Positions 1 to 7,763 of a DNA stretch of 24,387 nucleotides are shown here, one piece after another (position 1 is the first letter of the stretch; each line of letters opens with the position of its first letter). The DNA is taken from NCBI GenBank assembly GCA_902464175.1, contig CABQHZ010000021.1, positions 1-24,387 on the forward strand, written 5' to 3'. The notes beneath the pieces are model-generated. The model ran no database searches and had not been told where the DNA came from. It was given only the letters and a program-made list of their open reading frames with translations. Source of the DNA: an uncultured Collinsella sp. (GTDB lineage: Bacteria > Actinomycetota > Coriobacteriia > Coriobacteriales > Coriobacteriaceae). A program made the position numbers and the translations under genes.

Positions 1-1135
1 CCGACACCAGGAAGGTGCCCATAACGCTTGCATAGCGGCCAAAGATATCAAAGAAACCGTAGTACTCGTTGGACTTTTCCTTGGGGATGATACGGCCAAA
101 GTAGCTGCGGCTGAGCGCCTGCACGCCGCCCTGGAACAGGCCGACAAGAATGGCAAGCACCCAGAACTCGAAGGCGGTCTTAAGGAAGAACGCGGCGAAG
201 AGCACGATGCCCATATAGGCGGCGACGGCCACCATGATCATGTTAAGCGTGCCCACGCGGCCGGCGAGCTTGCCATAGATAATGGCGGACGGAAAGGCAA
301 CGAACTGCGTGACGAGCAGCGCCAGCACCAGCTGGGTCGAATCGATGCCCAAGGCCGAACCGTAGCTGGTTGCCATGGAGATGACCGTGTGGACGCCATC
401 GATATAGAAGAAGAAGGCGATCATGTAGACCAGCACGGTCTTGTTGTGGGCAATCTCACGCATGGTGTGTCCCACCTCGGAAAACACTCCGCCCACGATG
501 CGACCGATGGTGTCCTCGGGACCGCGCTCGCGAGCGTACTTTTGCTTATAGGTGCGAATAAGCGGCAGGGTAAAGATGAGCCACCAGGCACCAGTGATGA
601 CAAACGACAGACGCGTTGCCAGCATGGTGGGGACGCCAAGAGCGGGACCACCCATGATAAGCGCCAGGCAGATGATGAACGGCACAGTGGAACCGATGTA
701 GCCCCAGGCATAGCCCGAGCTGGACACGGCATCCATGCGCTCGTCGGTGGTGATGTCGGGCAACATGGCATCGTAGAACGTCATGGACGAGTTGAGGCCG
801 ATGGTGCACAGCACGTAGACGGTCAAAAACGCCATGGCAGACATGGGGATGGCCTGTGCCAGGCAAAGAACCAGGCCCGTCAGGAAAAAGCCCATGAAGA
901 ACTTGATCTTATTGCCCGCGTAGTCGGCAAGTGCGCCCAGAATGGGCATGAGCATGGCGATGACCAGCGAGGCAATCGTCTGCGCGTTGCCCCAGGCGAC
1001 CACCAGGTCGGCCGAAGAAGCGCCGGTATTGATGGCGTTAAAGTAGATGGGCACCACCGAGGTATTGAGCAGCACGAGGGCCGAGTTTCCCACATCGTAC
1101 ATGACCCAGTTACGCTCGAGCTTGGTGTATTTCAT
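1..1135 (-). CDS. MFS transporter, UMF1/Atg22-like, C-terminus cut by window edge
   Basis: Translated from the ATG at 1135, the frame stays open for about 378 residues to the left edge, so the C-terminus is missing. The N-terminus reads KYTKLERNWVMYDVGNSA, the conserved opening of UMF1-type (Atg22-like) major facilitator proteins. At least nine or ten hydrophobic segments follow, with a basic cytoplasmic loop around residues 190-225 (TYKQKYARERGPEDT) between the two half-bundles. The C-terminal part shows LSRSYFGRIIPKEKSNEYYGFF, cut here as LSRSYFGRIIPKEKSNEY, also typical of the family. Substrate unknown; relatives are called amino-acid or sugar effluxers without firm evidence. GAAGGG about nine bases before the ATG supports the start. 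It lies 101 bp downstream of the phospholipase-like gene on the same strand. Family call firm, function open. Confidence 0.85.
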   Translation of the reverse strand, partial: MKYTKLERNWVMYDVGNSALVLLNTSVVPIYFNAINTGASSADLVVAWGNAQTIASLVIAMLMPILGALADYAGNKIKFFMGFFLTGLVLCLAQAIPMSAMAFLTVYVLCTIGLNSSMTFYDAMLPDITTDERMDAVSSSGYAWGYIGSTVPFIICLALIMGGPALGVPTMLATRLSFVITGAWWLIFTLPLIRTYKQKYARERGPEDTIGRIVGGVFSEVGHTMREIAHNKTVLVYMIAFFFYIDGVHTVISMATSYGSALGIDSTQLVLALLVTQFVAFPSAIIYGKLAGRVGTLNMIMVAVAAYMGIVLFAAFFLKTAFEFWVLAILVGLFQGGVQALSRSYFGRIIPKEKSNEYYGFFDIFGRYASVMGTFLVS

Positions 1136-1236
1136 GGACAGGGACCCTTCGTATTCGCCCGATATGCAGCTAGTTCATCGTACCCCAATTGCACGGAGGC
1201 GCCGGTAAGGATTCGGCAAAGAGACAGGAGCGGACC

Positions 1237-2181
1237 CTACTCCTCGCGGTCGAACTCCTCGTCGGTGCCGAGCACGCGACCGCTGTAGTTGACGTGACTG
1301 GTCACGGCCTCCATGTCACCGGTCTCGATAAAACGCGCGACCGTGCACTCGTAATCGACCAGCGCGCGATCAAAGACCTCGGGGAAACTCTCGTTCGAGA
1401 CCTCATCGGTAAAGGGATTCTTCCATGTCAGATGGCCCAGGTTACCGGTGCGCTCGGGCAGCTCCGTCGTCACGCGATGGGCAAGGCCGTCGAGCAGCGA
1501 GTAGTCGTGCACCAAGCCCTCGAGCAGGGCAATCGCGCGCGTCTTGGCCGAACCGGCCGGCTCGATAGTGCGGTAGAGCAGCTGCATGTCGGCTACGGCG
1601 CCGGCGTACTCCCCCGCCGGGATGTCGATACCGTACACGCGCCCGGCGACGTAGCTCATCAGCACGCCGGCCACGCGATTGATGCGATCGGTGGTGACGA
1701 TCTCGCCCGCCGGCGGGTAATCGTCGACCGTAGCGCCATCGCGCTTAAGCTGCAGCATCAGTATATCCAGGTCGCTCTCGATCACGGCATGGACCTGGCT
1801 GCTCGAATCCTCAAGCTCTGAATCGGACTCCACGATGCCAAACTGCTGCTCATAGACAAAGGGATGGGCGTTGCGGTCGAGCACGTAATGAGACAGCAGC
1901 CCCAGCGCAAAGGCGCGACCCAAGCTGGCGTCGCGCGGCAGCAGATGCGACACGCCGTCGCGCAGGCACGCGAACTGGCGAGACACGCGCGAGCGATGCA
2001 TGACCTGCGCCAGCAGCGTACAGTCGGAAACACGCGGTGTCAGAATGTGAAAGAAAAACGGGTCGGGGCCTTGGTTGCCCAAGATAAAGGCAATGCGCTC
2101 TTCATCGGACGTGATGACGCCCTGCGGAAGACGGTCGATGCTTTCCTCGCCAAACAGATGATGGGTGATAAGCGCGGGCAT
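1237..2181 (-). CDS. Zinc-dependent phospholipase C-like protein, cytoplasmic
   Basis: A 314-residue protein whose spacing of metal ligands resembles zinc-dependent phospholipase C (PF00882). His7/His8 lie at the start and Asp40 in GNQGPDPFFFH. His62 follows, then His98-x3-Asp102-x3-His106 in LLSHYVLDRNAH and His131-x3-Glu135. Bacillus phospholipase C uses His14, Asp55, His69, His118-x3-Asp122, His128 and His142-x3-Glu146 in the same order. There is no signal peptide, and the N-terminal Trp ligand exposed in the secreted enzymes is absent, so this is probably an intracellular family member with unknown substrate. An upstream ATG at 2211 is possible, but AAAGGA seven bases before 2181 and the match beginning at MPALITHHLF favour 2181. 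It follows the LytTR regulator gene by 92 bp and may be cotranscribed with it. Confidence 0.75.
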   Translation of the reverse strand: MPALITHHLFGEESIDRLPQGVITSDEERIAFILGNQGPDPFFFHILTPRVSDCTLLAQVMHRSRVSRQFACLRDGVSHLLPRDASLGRAFALGLLSHYVLDRNAHPFVYEQQFGIVESDSELEDSSSQVHAVIESDLDILMLQLKRDGATVDDYPPAGEIVTTDRINRVAGVLMSYVAGRVYGIDIPAGEYAGAVADMQLLYRTIEPAGSAKTRAIALLEGLVHDYSLLDGLAHRVTTELPERTGNLGHLTWKNPFTDEVSNESFPEVFDRALVDYECTVARFIETGDMEAVTSHVNYSGRVLGTDEEFDREE

Positions 2182-2220
2182 AATGATCCTTTCGATTTCA
2201 TTCGATGCCACCCATTATGC

Positions 2221-2251
2221 CCACCGCGCGCCCATGCCAAACCCGCGGTGG
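2221..2251 (-). repeat. Inverted repeat between regulator and phospholipase genes
   Basis: CCACCGCG (2221-2228) and CGCGGTGG (2244-2251) are perfect 8-bp arms around a 15-base loop. There is no T-run on either side, so it is a weak terminator candidate or an mRNA-processing hairpin between the LytTR gene and the gene at 1237-2181. Confidence 0.35.
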
Positions 2252-2273
2252 TAAACGACGGCACGCAAGCCTC

Positions 2274-3008
2274 TTACGCAAGCCCCAGGTGCGACTTGAC
2301 CTCGGCGGCACGACGACGGGACACCGGCACCGTCGAGCTCACGCGGTCGAGCCTGAGCTCCATCAACCCCGTGGAGCCAATCTCAACATTGTGCACGTCT
2401 TCCAAATTGACCAGATAGCTGCGATGAACGCGAATAAAGCCCTCGGAGCCCAAGCGACGCTCGAGCGAAGAGATCGACTCATTGATCAGGTACGTTCCCT
2501 CGGCGCAGATGGCGTTGCAAAAATCGGCACGCGCCTCAAAGTAGCAGACGTCTGCGGCGGGAATGAACACCTTTTTGCCCCCGCGGTCCACCGTCAGACG
2601 CAAAGGCTGGCGCGGAGCGTGGATAACACGACGGGCACCCAAGGCTGCCTCGATCTTGTCGAGTGCCTTTGACAGGCGGGCATCCTCGACCGGCTTGACG
2701 ACGTAATCGACGGCATCGAGGTTATAGGCATCGGCCGCATACTCGGCAAATGCCGTCACAAACACCACGACCGGCGGCGTCTTTAGGTTCTGCAGCGTCT
2801 CGGCAAGCTCGATTCCCGAGCGGCCGGGCATCGTGATATCCAAAAACAGCACGTCGGGCTTGTTCGACAGAATTGATTCCACGGCCTCGGTGACGTTGCC
2901 CGCCTCGGCAATATGCCCCACGCGCGCGTCCTTCTCCAATAGATAGCGTAGCTCAGCCCTGATGGGAGGCTCGTCATCAACCACCAGGATGTTCCAGCCC
3001 TCGGACAT
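2274..3008 (-). CDS. LytTR-family response regulator
   Basis: A 244-residue two-domain regulator. The receiver domain (residues 5-122) has the acidic pair Asp11/Asp12 in LVVDDEP, the phosphoacceptor Asp57 in LFLDITMPG, the conserved Thr in VTAFAEYA and the Lys in DYVVKP. The C-terminal LytTR DNA-binding domain (about 140-244) shows the family pattern from LTVDRGGKKVFI through FIRVHRSYLVNL to VPVSRRR. Such proteins bind imperfect direct repeats upstream of target promoters. The ATG at 3008 has AGGAAG six bases upstream. The histidine kinase gene ends 35 bp upstream on the same strand, so the two form an operon and a cognate pair. Targets cannot be read from the window; the phospholipase-like gene and the MFS gene immediately downstream are candidates by position only. 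Confidence 0.94.
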   Translation of the reverse strand: MSEGWNILVVDDEPPIRAELRYLLEKDARVGHIAEAGNVTEAVESILSNKPDVLFLDITMPGRSGIELAETLQNLKTPPVVVFVTAFAEYAADAYNLDAVDYVVKPVEDARLSKALDKIEAALGARRVIHAPRQPLRLTVDRGGKKVFIPAADVCYFEARADFCNAICAEGTYLINESISSLERRLGSEGFIRVHRSYLVNLEDVHNVEIGSTGLMELRLDRVSSTVPVSRRRAAEVKSHLGLA

Positions 3009-3043
3009 GTGCGCTTCCTCTCTCTCCTCAATATACTCGCGTG

Positions 3044-4435
3044 CTACGCCGTCAACGGCGCCGGCTCATGCGGCTCGCCGTTCAGCTCGACGATAACCTG
3101 CGTCCCCACGTCCTCCTGGGACTCCACGCGCATGCCGGAATCTTCTCCGTAAAAGAAATGGATGCGCTGAAGCACGTTGAAGAGCGCCAGGCCGCAACCT
3201 CGCTTGATGGAGCCGTCGGCGGTAATGCTCTCGGGCTCCTCTCGGCGATGTTGCTCAAACAGATGCGCGCAGACTTCTTCGCTCATACCGATGCCGTCAT
3301 CTTCGACGATGATCTCCAAGCCGTCATCGGTCTCAAAAGCCCTAACACGAATAGAAAGCGGCTCGGTCTCGCGCTGCGCATGCTTGATGCAGTTTTCGAG
3401 CAGCGGCTGCAAGATAAACGGCGGCACCAGGCTGTCGCGCACCTCAAAGTCGATGTCGACCGAAACGCGCAGACGGCCGTCGCCATAACGAGCCTGCATT
3501 AGATTGATATAGCGAGTGCCCTGTTCCACCTCGTGCTCGAGCGTGGTGAGCGTATCGGAATCAGAAAGCGTCTGACGATAGTAATTGGAAAAGTCGATCA
3601 GCAGCGACCGCGCCTTGTCGGGCTCGGTTCGAACGAGCGACACGATGGTACTGATGGTGTTAAACAGAAAATGAGGATCGACCTGCGATTGCAAGGCGCG
3701 CAGCTCCACGCGGGCCGTGAGCTCGTCCTGGCGCTCGAGCTCAAAGCTCGCAAGCTGCGTGGAAATGAGGTCGGCAAAGCCCGAGGCAAGCGCCGTCTGG
3801 CGCATATCGATGCTGCTCAGACGGGGATAATACAGCTCGAGCGTGCCCACGCAATGCCCGCGCACGGTAAGCGGTGCGACAATACCGGCGCGCAGGCGCG
3901 GAAAGTAGCCACCCGTCTCATTGGAGGCGTCGCGCGAAAACACGCTTTGCTCACCGCTGTTGATCACGTTGAGCGTGGTCTTGAGCACCACCGGGGTGCC
4001 GGCGGGACACTTTGCCGAATCCTCGCCCCAGCTTGCCAACACCTGCTTGCCGTCGGTAAAGCAGATGGCAGAGGCGATAGTTTCGGACAGGATGATCTTA
4101 GAGGCGCCCAGGGCAGCTTCGGGCGTAAGGCCGCGCGACGTGTAGGCGAATATTTTTGAAGCGATGGCGAGCGTGCGGTCGGTTGCGCTCGATGTGAGGT
4201 CATCGGGAACGACAAAGACGTACGAGAAGAAGAAGCACAGCATGACCAAGCCGGCAATGACGACAACGGCCGGAACGGGATTGGGATTATCAGTTAGATC
4301 CCAGATGAGCAGCAGGATAAGCAGCGGAACGACAATACCGAGCAAGATGGCTTGAACCACATGCTGAGCGGTACGAAAGACCTTGGTAGAGTTGTAGCTC
4401 TTGCCCAGAATCAGCCTATTGAGATCCACCGTCAT
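3044..4435 (-). CDS. LytS-type sensor histidine kinase with GAF domain
   Basis: A 463-residue membrane sensor. Two hydrophobic helices lie near residues 24-44 and 54-76, then a cytoplasmic GAF-like domain (about 85-230), a short coiled segment, and the His_kinase domain with the phosphoacceptor His255 in SQVDPHFLFNT. A HATPase domain follows, with the N box around Asn348 (LLENCIKHA), VEDDGIGM and GCGLALFNV. It is expected to autophosphorylate and pass phosphate to Asp57 of the regulator encoded 35 bp downstream; its ligand is unknown. The ORF extends to an ATG at 4504, but that would place the start upstream of a terminator hairpin (4462-4488), so I reject it. ATG 4435 is given. A GTG at 4429 is equally credible, because AGGGGA lies five bases before it and touches the ATG. 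Confidence 0.9.
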   Translation of the reverse strand: MTVDLNRLILGKSYNSTKVFRTAQHVVQAILLGIVVPLLILLLIWDLTDNPNPVPAVVVIAGLVMLCFFFSYVFVVPDDLTSSATDRTLAIASKIFAYTSRGLTPEAALGASKIILSETIASAICFTDGKQVLASWGEDSAKCPAGTPVVLKTTLNVINSGEQSVFSRDASNETGGYFPRLRAGIVAPLTVRGHCVGTLELYYPRLSSIDMRQTALASGFADLISTQLASFELERQDELTARVELRALQSQVDPHFLFNTISTIVSLVRTEPDKARSLLIDFSNYYRQTLSDSDTLTTLEHEVEQGTRYINLMQARYGDGRLRVSVDIDFEVRDSLVPPFILQPLLENCIKHAQRETEPLSIRVRAFETDDGLEIIVEDDGIGMSEEVCAHLFEQHRREEPESITADGSIKRGCGLALFNVLQRIHFFYGEDSGMRVESQEDVGTQVIVELNGEPHEPAPLTA

Positions 4436-4461
4436 CCCCTTCTTACTGACGCACCCATAGC

Positions 4462-4488
4462 AATAAAGAGGGCCGCAAGCGACCCTCT
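4462..4488 (-). terminator. Intrinsic terminator after the amidohydrolase gene
   Basis: On the minus strand AGAGGGTCG pairs across a short loop with the matching CGG CCCTCT arm (one mismatch) and is followed by TTTATTG. It begins about 58 bp downstream of the amidohydrolase stop and ends 27 bp before the histidine kinase ATG, separating the two transcription units. Confidence 0.7.
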
Positions 4489-4490
4489 CC

Positions 4491-4505
4491 ATTGCATTAT
4501 GCAAT
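4491..4505. promoter_or_regulatory. Palindrome ATTGCATTATGCAAT, possible operator
   Basis: A perfect 15-base inverted repeat (seven-base arms around one T) in the gap between amidohydrolase and histidine kinase. It contains TTATGCAA, which recurs at 10305-10312 and three times at 19701-19733. Operator function is inferred from symmetry, intergenic position and recurrence only. Confidence 0.35.
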
Positions 4506-4546
4506 CAAATACTGTGTTTTACATCCAGCCATCGATGAACGGTAGC

Positions 4547-5824
4547 TTAGGCGCTGTACTTGTTTGCCTCGCCGAAGCTGCCGGCCTCGACAATCCAGCC
4601 GTCCTTCATGATGACGTCCATGTTGTCGGTGTTGAGCACGTGGATGTCGGCGGCGACGTCACCGTTGACGACCAGCAGGTCGGCGCACTTGCCGGCCTCG
4701 ATGGAACCGGTCTCGTCCTCGATGTGGCACATCTTGGCACCGTTAAGGGTGGCACAGGTGATGGTCTCGACCGGGGTGAAGCCGATCTTGTCGACGAACT
4801 CGTACATCTCCTCGATGGAGCAGGTGCCGTACGGGGTGACGAAGGAGAAGGAGTCGGAGCCGATCGTCATGACGACGCCGCGCTTCTTGGCCTCGCGCAG
4901 GCAGTCGTAGTTGCGCTGCAGCTCCTTCTCGACCAGGGTGCCCTCGTACTTGTCGTGCAGCTCGGGGACGTAGACGGGCGGATAGGTGGCGTACCAGGTG
5001 GGCAGGAAGGCGATCGTCGGGGTGAAGAAGGTGCCCTGCTCGGCCATGAGGTCCATGGTGCGCTCATCGATATCGAAGCCGTGAATCAGCTGCTCGCAGC
5101 CAAAGCGAACGGAGTCGTAGGCGGCGGCGTGGTTGTTGTAGCAGTGACTCCACACGGGGATGCCGACCATCTTTGCCTCTTCGATCACGGCCTGGATCTC
5201 CTCGGAGCAGTAGTGCTGGTCGCGACCGGAGTCCCAGCGCCAGATGCCGCCACCGGTAGCCCAGATCTTGATGGCATCGGGGTTCTCGCGCAGGCGACGA
5301 CGGACGGCCTTGCGCAGATCCCAAGGACCGTCGACCTGATCGCCCCAGGGATGCGATTCCTTGTTGAGCTCCTGGCTGCAGTGATGAGAATCACCGTGGC
5401 CGGCAACGCGGCAGAAGCCGAGGCCGGTTGCCAGAACGCGCGGGCCCTTGAAGACGCCCTTGTCGATGCAGTCGCGGATCTGGATACCAAAGCGGCCGAT
5501 CTCGCAGACGGTGGTGAGACCGTGGGTGAGGCAGTCGTAGGCCTGCTTGACGGCGACGGCCTGCTTCTCGAGGAGCGGCTGCATGACCCAGTCGGTGTCA
5601 TCGTCGGTCAGGTTGCCCGAGAAGTGCAGGTGGGTGTCGATCAGGCCGGGAAGGACGGTCTTGCCGGCGGCGTCGATAACCTCAACGCCCTCGGGAAGGT
5701 CCTGCATGACACCGGCGTACTCGATCTTGCCATTGTCGTCGACGAGAACGAGGGAGTTCTCGACCGGCTCGGCACCGGTACCGTCGATGAGCTTGCCGCC
5801 AACGATTGCATACTTAGTGGACAT
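4547..5824 (-). CDS. Metal-dependent amidohydrolase, imidazolonepropionase/prolidase-like
   Basis: A 425-residue member of the amidohydrolase superfamily. The N-terminal beta-sandwich is followed by the first metal motif His65-Leu-His67 in LIDTHLHF, then Lys186 in AIKIWATGGG (the likely carboxylated lysine), His227 in PVWSHCY, His248 in LIHGFD and Asp324 in TIGSDSFS. This is a complete binuclear-site set in normal order. Closest architecture: imidazolonepropionase-like amidohydrolases and Xaa-Pro/Xaa-Arg dipeptidases, so the substrate may be an N-acyl amino acid, cyclic amide or dipeptide; this cannot be fixed from sequence. No signal peptide, so cytoplasmic. AGGAGG lies four bases before the ATG. 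An APC permease gene ends 131 bp upstream on the same strand, which suggests uptake of the substrate or export of the product. Confidence 0.86.
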   Translation of the reverse strand: MSTKYAIVGGKLIDGTGAEPVENSLVLVDDNGKIEYAGVMQDLPEGVEVIDAAGKTVLPGLIDTHLHFSGNLTDDDTDWVMQPLLEKQAVAVKQAYDCLTHGLTTVCEIGRFGIQIRDCIDKGVFKGPRVLATGLGFCRVAGHGDSHHCSQELNKESHPWGDQVDGPWDLRKAVRRRLRENPDAIKIWATGGGIWRWDSGRDQHYCSEEIQAVIEEAKMVGIPVWSHCYNNHAAAYDSVRFGCEQLIHGFDIDERTMDLMAEQGTFFTPTIAFLPTWYATYPPVYVPELHDKYEGTLVEKELQRNYDCLREAKKRGVVMTIGSDSFSFVTPYGTCSIEEMYEFVDKIGFTPVETITCATLNGAKMCHIEDETGSIEAGKCADLLVVNGDVAADIHVLNTDNMDVIMKDGWIVEAGSFGEANKYSA

Positions 5825-5834
5825 GGTTCCTCCT

Positions 5835-5846
5835 TATGGATCCATA
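5835..5846. promoter_or_regulatory. Palindrome TATGGATCCATA abutting the amidohydrolase ribosome site
   Basis: A perfect 12-base palindrome that touches the AGGAGG of the amidohydrolase gene. It could be an operator or a small hairpin affecting translation. Symmetry is the only evidence. Confidence 0.3.
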
Positions 5847-5854
5847 TAGTGGGC

Positions 5855-5878
5855 GAGGCCGCGTTGGGTTAAGGCCTC
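5855..5878 (-). repeat. Leader hairpin before amidohydrolase gene
   Basis: GAGGCC (5855-5860) and GGCCTC (5873-5878) form a six-pair stem, eight with a flanking wobble and G-C pair, around a 12-base loop. It lies in the 131-bp gap between permease and amidohydrolase, together with the stronger hairpin at 5907-5935. Confidence 0.4.
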
Positions 5879-5906
5879 ACAAAGCTACCCAAGTGGTGCC
5901 GGGTTC

Positions 5907-5935
5907 GGTGCGCGGGAGAGAGGGCCCCGCGCACC
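5907..5935 (-). terminator. Strong GC hairpin after permease gene, no T-run
   Basis: GGTGCGCGGG and CCCGCGCACC are perfect 10-bp arms around a nine-base loop, 21 bp after the permease stop. No U-tract follows on the minus strand, so it may be a 3' stabiliser or processing site that sets unequal permease and hydrolase levels rather than a true terminator. Confidence 0.5.
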
Positions 5936-5955
5936 CGATCCGCCCCGGCTAGGCG

Positions 5956-7407
5956 TTATTTTTTGCGGGAATTGGTGAAGGCCGTGAGGGCCAGGCCAAC
6001 GGCCAGCCAGCCGATCACGATGCTCCACTCCACCATGTTGAGGGAGGCGGGAGAGAACGGGATCACGAGCAGGCCAATGATGGTGCCGCAGGCAACGATA
6101 GCGAGGCTGATGCCAAACTTGCCACCGGGCACCTCGTAGGGACGAGGCAGGTCGGGCTCGGTGAAGCGCATGCGCAGGCAAGCGAGGGCGACCATGCCGC
6201 AGGAGAAGATGAAGGCGAGAGCCGACACGTTGGTCAGAGGGATGAGCATGTTCTTGCCCAGGAACGGACCGATGACGGTGATGACGCCCAGAACGGCGCA
6301 GGCGAGCTTGGGAGCGCCGGACTTGGGATCGACCTCGGCGAACTTCTCGGGCAGCTGGCCCTTGCGGCCCATGGCGAGCATGATGCGGCTCGTGGCGCCG
6401 TAGAAGGAGTTCATCGGGCCCATGGGTCCAAGCGTGGCGATGACGAGCATGGCCAGGTACAGGAGCATGTTGATGCCCTTGAGGCAGGCAAGCGCGGGAA
6501 CCGGGCTCTTAACAAACTCATGCCAGTCGAGGATGGTGCCGAACGAGTAGATGCAGACCATGTAGAAGCCGCCGGCGGCCAGCAGGGCCAGGGAGATGAT
6601 CTTGCCGAACTTGTTCCAGTTGAGGCCCTCGGCTGCTTCCTCAGCCTGCTGAGGAATGGTATCGAAGCCGGCGTAGAAGAACGGGGTCAAAACCAGGACC
6701 GACACGATGCCGGCGAACAGGCTGGTGCCCTCGGTAGCGGGCTTGCCGCCGCCAGCACCGGTGACCTGGGAGAACACAGGCATGGCGTTGTCCGGCGAGC
6801 CAGTGAACAGCGAGACACCCATGGCGAGCAGCATGCCGCAGAGCAGGGCCTTGGTCAGGAAGGCCTGGAGCTTGGCGGCCGAGCTGGCGCCGCGGAAGTT
6901 GAGGAAGATGACGTAGACTGCAAAGCCGAGCGCGATCAGCGTCGGGAACAGGTAGACGTCGGCGCCCAGGATGGTATAGAGCTTGACGGCGCGCAGCCAC
7001 TCAAGGCCGGGCAGGCTGCCGAACATCTCGGACACGAGGGTCGAAATGGCGATGGCCTCCCACGGGCACAGGATGCCGTTGCCCAGGGCCAAAAGCCATC
7101 CGGTGATGTAGCTCAGCGTACGGCCAAAGCTACGGTCGACATACTCGACGATGCCGCCCGAGATGGGGATAGCAGCCGTGAGCTCACCGAAAACAGCTCC
7201 GACGGGCACGAGGAAGATTGCACCCAAGAGGAATGCGATCATAGCGGGAACGGGACCGCCGCCCACGACCATCCAGTCGCCGACCTGCAGGACCCAACCG
7301 GTACCGATGATGGCACCGAAACCGATGGTGAAGAAGTTCCAGAGCGAAAGCGTTTTCTTCATGCCGCCGTTACCTTCGACTGCAACTTCTGCGTTCTTGT
7401 CCGCCAT
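5956..7407 (-). CDS. APC-family amino acid permease
   Basis: A 483-residue integral membrane protein with about 12 hydrophobic helices. The first helix carries the APC signature GFGAIIGTGWVLQVGDW (residues about 29-45), whose unwound glycine segment binds the substrate amino or carboxyl groups in this superfamily. Later features include PISGGIVEYVDRSFG and TPFFYAGFDTIPQQAEEA, the latter common in GABA/polyamine/ethanolamine-type APC porters. Length is normal. Start ATG 7407 has AAGGAGGGG four bases upstream. It is the first gene of a probable two-gene unit with the amidohydrolase, and its long upstream gap is divergent to the C39 peptidase gene. The substrate (amino acid, dipeptide-like amide or amine) is not determinable from sequence; family call is firm. 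Confidence 0.88.
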   Translation of the reverse strand: MADKNAEVAVEGNGGMKKTLSLWNFFTIGFGAIIGTGWVLQVGDWMVVGGGPVPAMIAFLLGAIFLVPVGAVFGELTAAIPISGGIVEYVDRSFGRTLSYITGWLLALGNGILCPWEAIAISTLVSEMFGSLPGLEWLRAVKLYTILGADVYLFPTLIALGFAVYVIFLNFRGASSAAKLQAFLTKALLCGMLLAMGVSLFTGSPDNAMPVFSQVTGAGGGKPATEGTSLFAGIVSVLVLTPFFYAGFDTIPQQAEEAAEGLNWNKFGKIISLALLAAGGFYMVCIYSFGTILDWHEFVKSPVPALACLKGINMLLYLAMLVIATLGPMGPMNSFYGATSRIMLAMGRKGQLPEKFAEVDPKSGAPKLACAVLGVITVIGPFLGKNMLIPLTNVSALAFIFSCGMVALACLRMRFTEPDLPRPYEVPGGKFGISLAIVACGTIIGLLVIPFSPASLNMVEWSIVIGWLAVGLALTAFTNSRKK

Positions 7408-7763
7408 TGTTCCCCTCCTTTCCTTATTGACGCCTCTTTGGCGTCACCCCTTGCGCGGTCTGTTTTGCCGCGCGCTTTTATTTCGTGGCTTTAAGATACG
7501 GCCTTGGCACAGCAGCGCCGCTTGTGGCTCGACCGAAGGCAGAACTGCAAAACGAGCGGCGCCGTTTTTGGGACGAACGGCGGAAGACGTCATTCGTCTT
7601 GGACGCTTTCATCTTGTCTGCTTTTGAATACCTGTTGCCGTGACGCTTGGCGCGCGGCGCGGCAACGTTCATACCATTTGTCAGGCTTTTGGCGCACATA
7701 CCCATGTGTCGCGCCTCTTTTTATGTAGGATAGACAAGTTACACATGAGGCAAGGTGATTCGA
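7408..7763. other. Hairpin-rich divergent intergenic region
   Basis: No ORF here has a convincing start, ribosome site and recognisable product. It holds at least five inverted repeats: GACGCC/GGCGTC (7429-7445), directly before the permease ribosome site; GCGCGG/CCGCGC (7453-7473) followed on the plus strand by TTTTATTT; GCGCCGCT/AGCGGCGC (7515-7562) followed by GTTTTTG; GTTGCCG/CGGCAAC (7634-7666); and GGCGC-ACAT/ATGT-GCGCC (7691-7715) followed by TCTTTTT. Promoters for both flanking genes must lie here, but I see no clear -35/-10 pair. Confidence 0.6.
7691..7722 (+). terminator. Terminator-like hairpin upstream of the C39 peptidase gene
   Basis: GGCGC and ACAT pair with ATGT and GCGCC with a three-base bulge, then TCTTTTT. 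It has the form of an intrinsic terminator on the plus strand although no plus-strand gene lies before it. It could end a small RNA or act as an attenuator 41 bp before the ATG at 7764. Confidence 0.45.

Noticed and set aside
4436..4504. N-terminal extension of the histidine kinase to ATG 4504
   Set aside because: It would include the terminator hairpin at 4462-4488, has no ribosome site, and adds residues outside the family pattern.
4352..5872. Long plus-strand frame antisense to the amidohydrolase gene
   Set aside because: Its translation is a low-complexity shadow of the real gene, which has a full catalytic residue set and an AGGAGG site.
7504..7728. Small plus-strand frame in the gap before the C39 peptidase
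   Set aside because: No ribosome site, a composition unlike a real protein, and it runs through several hairpins.
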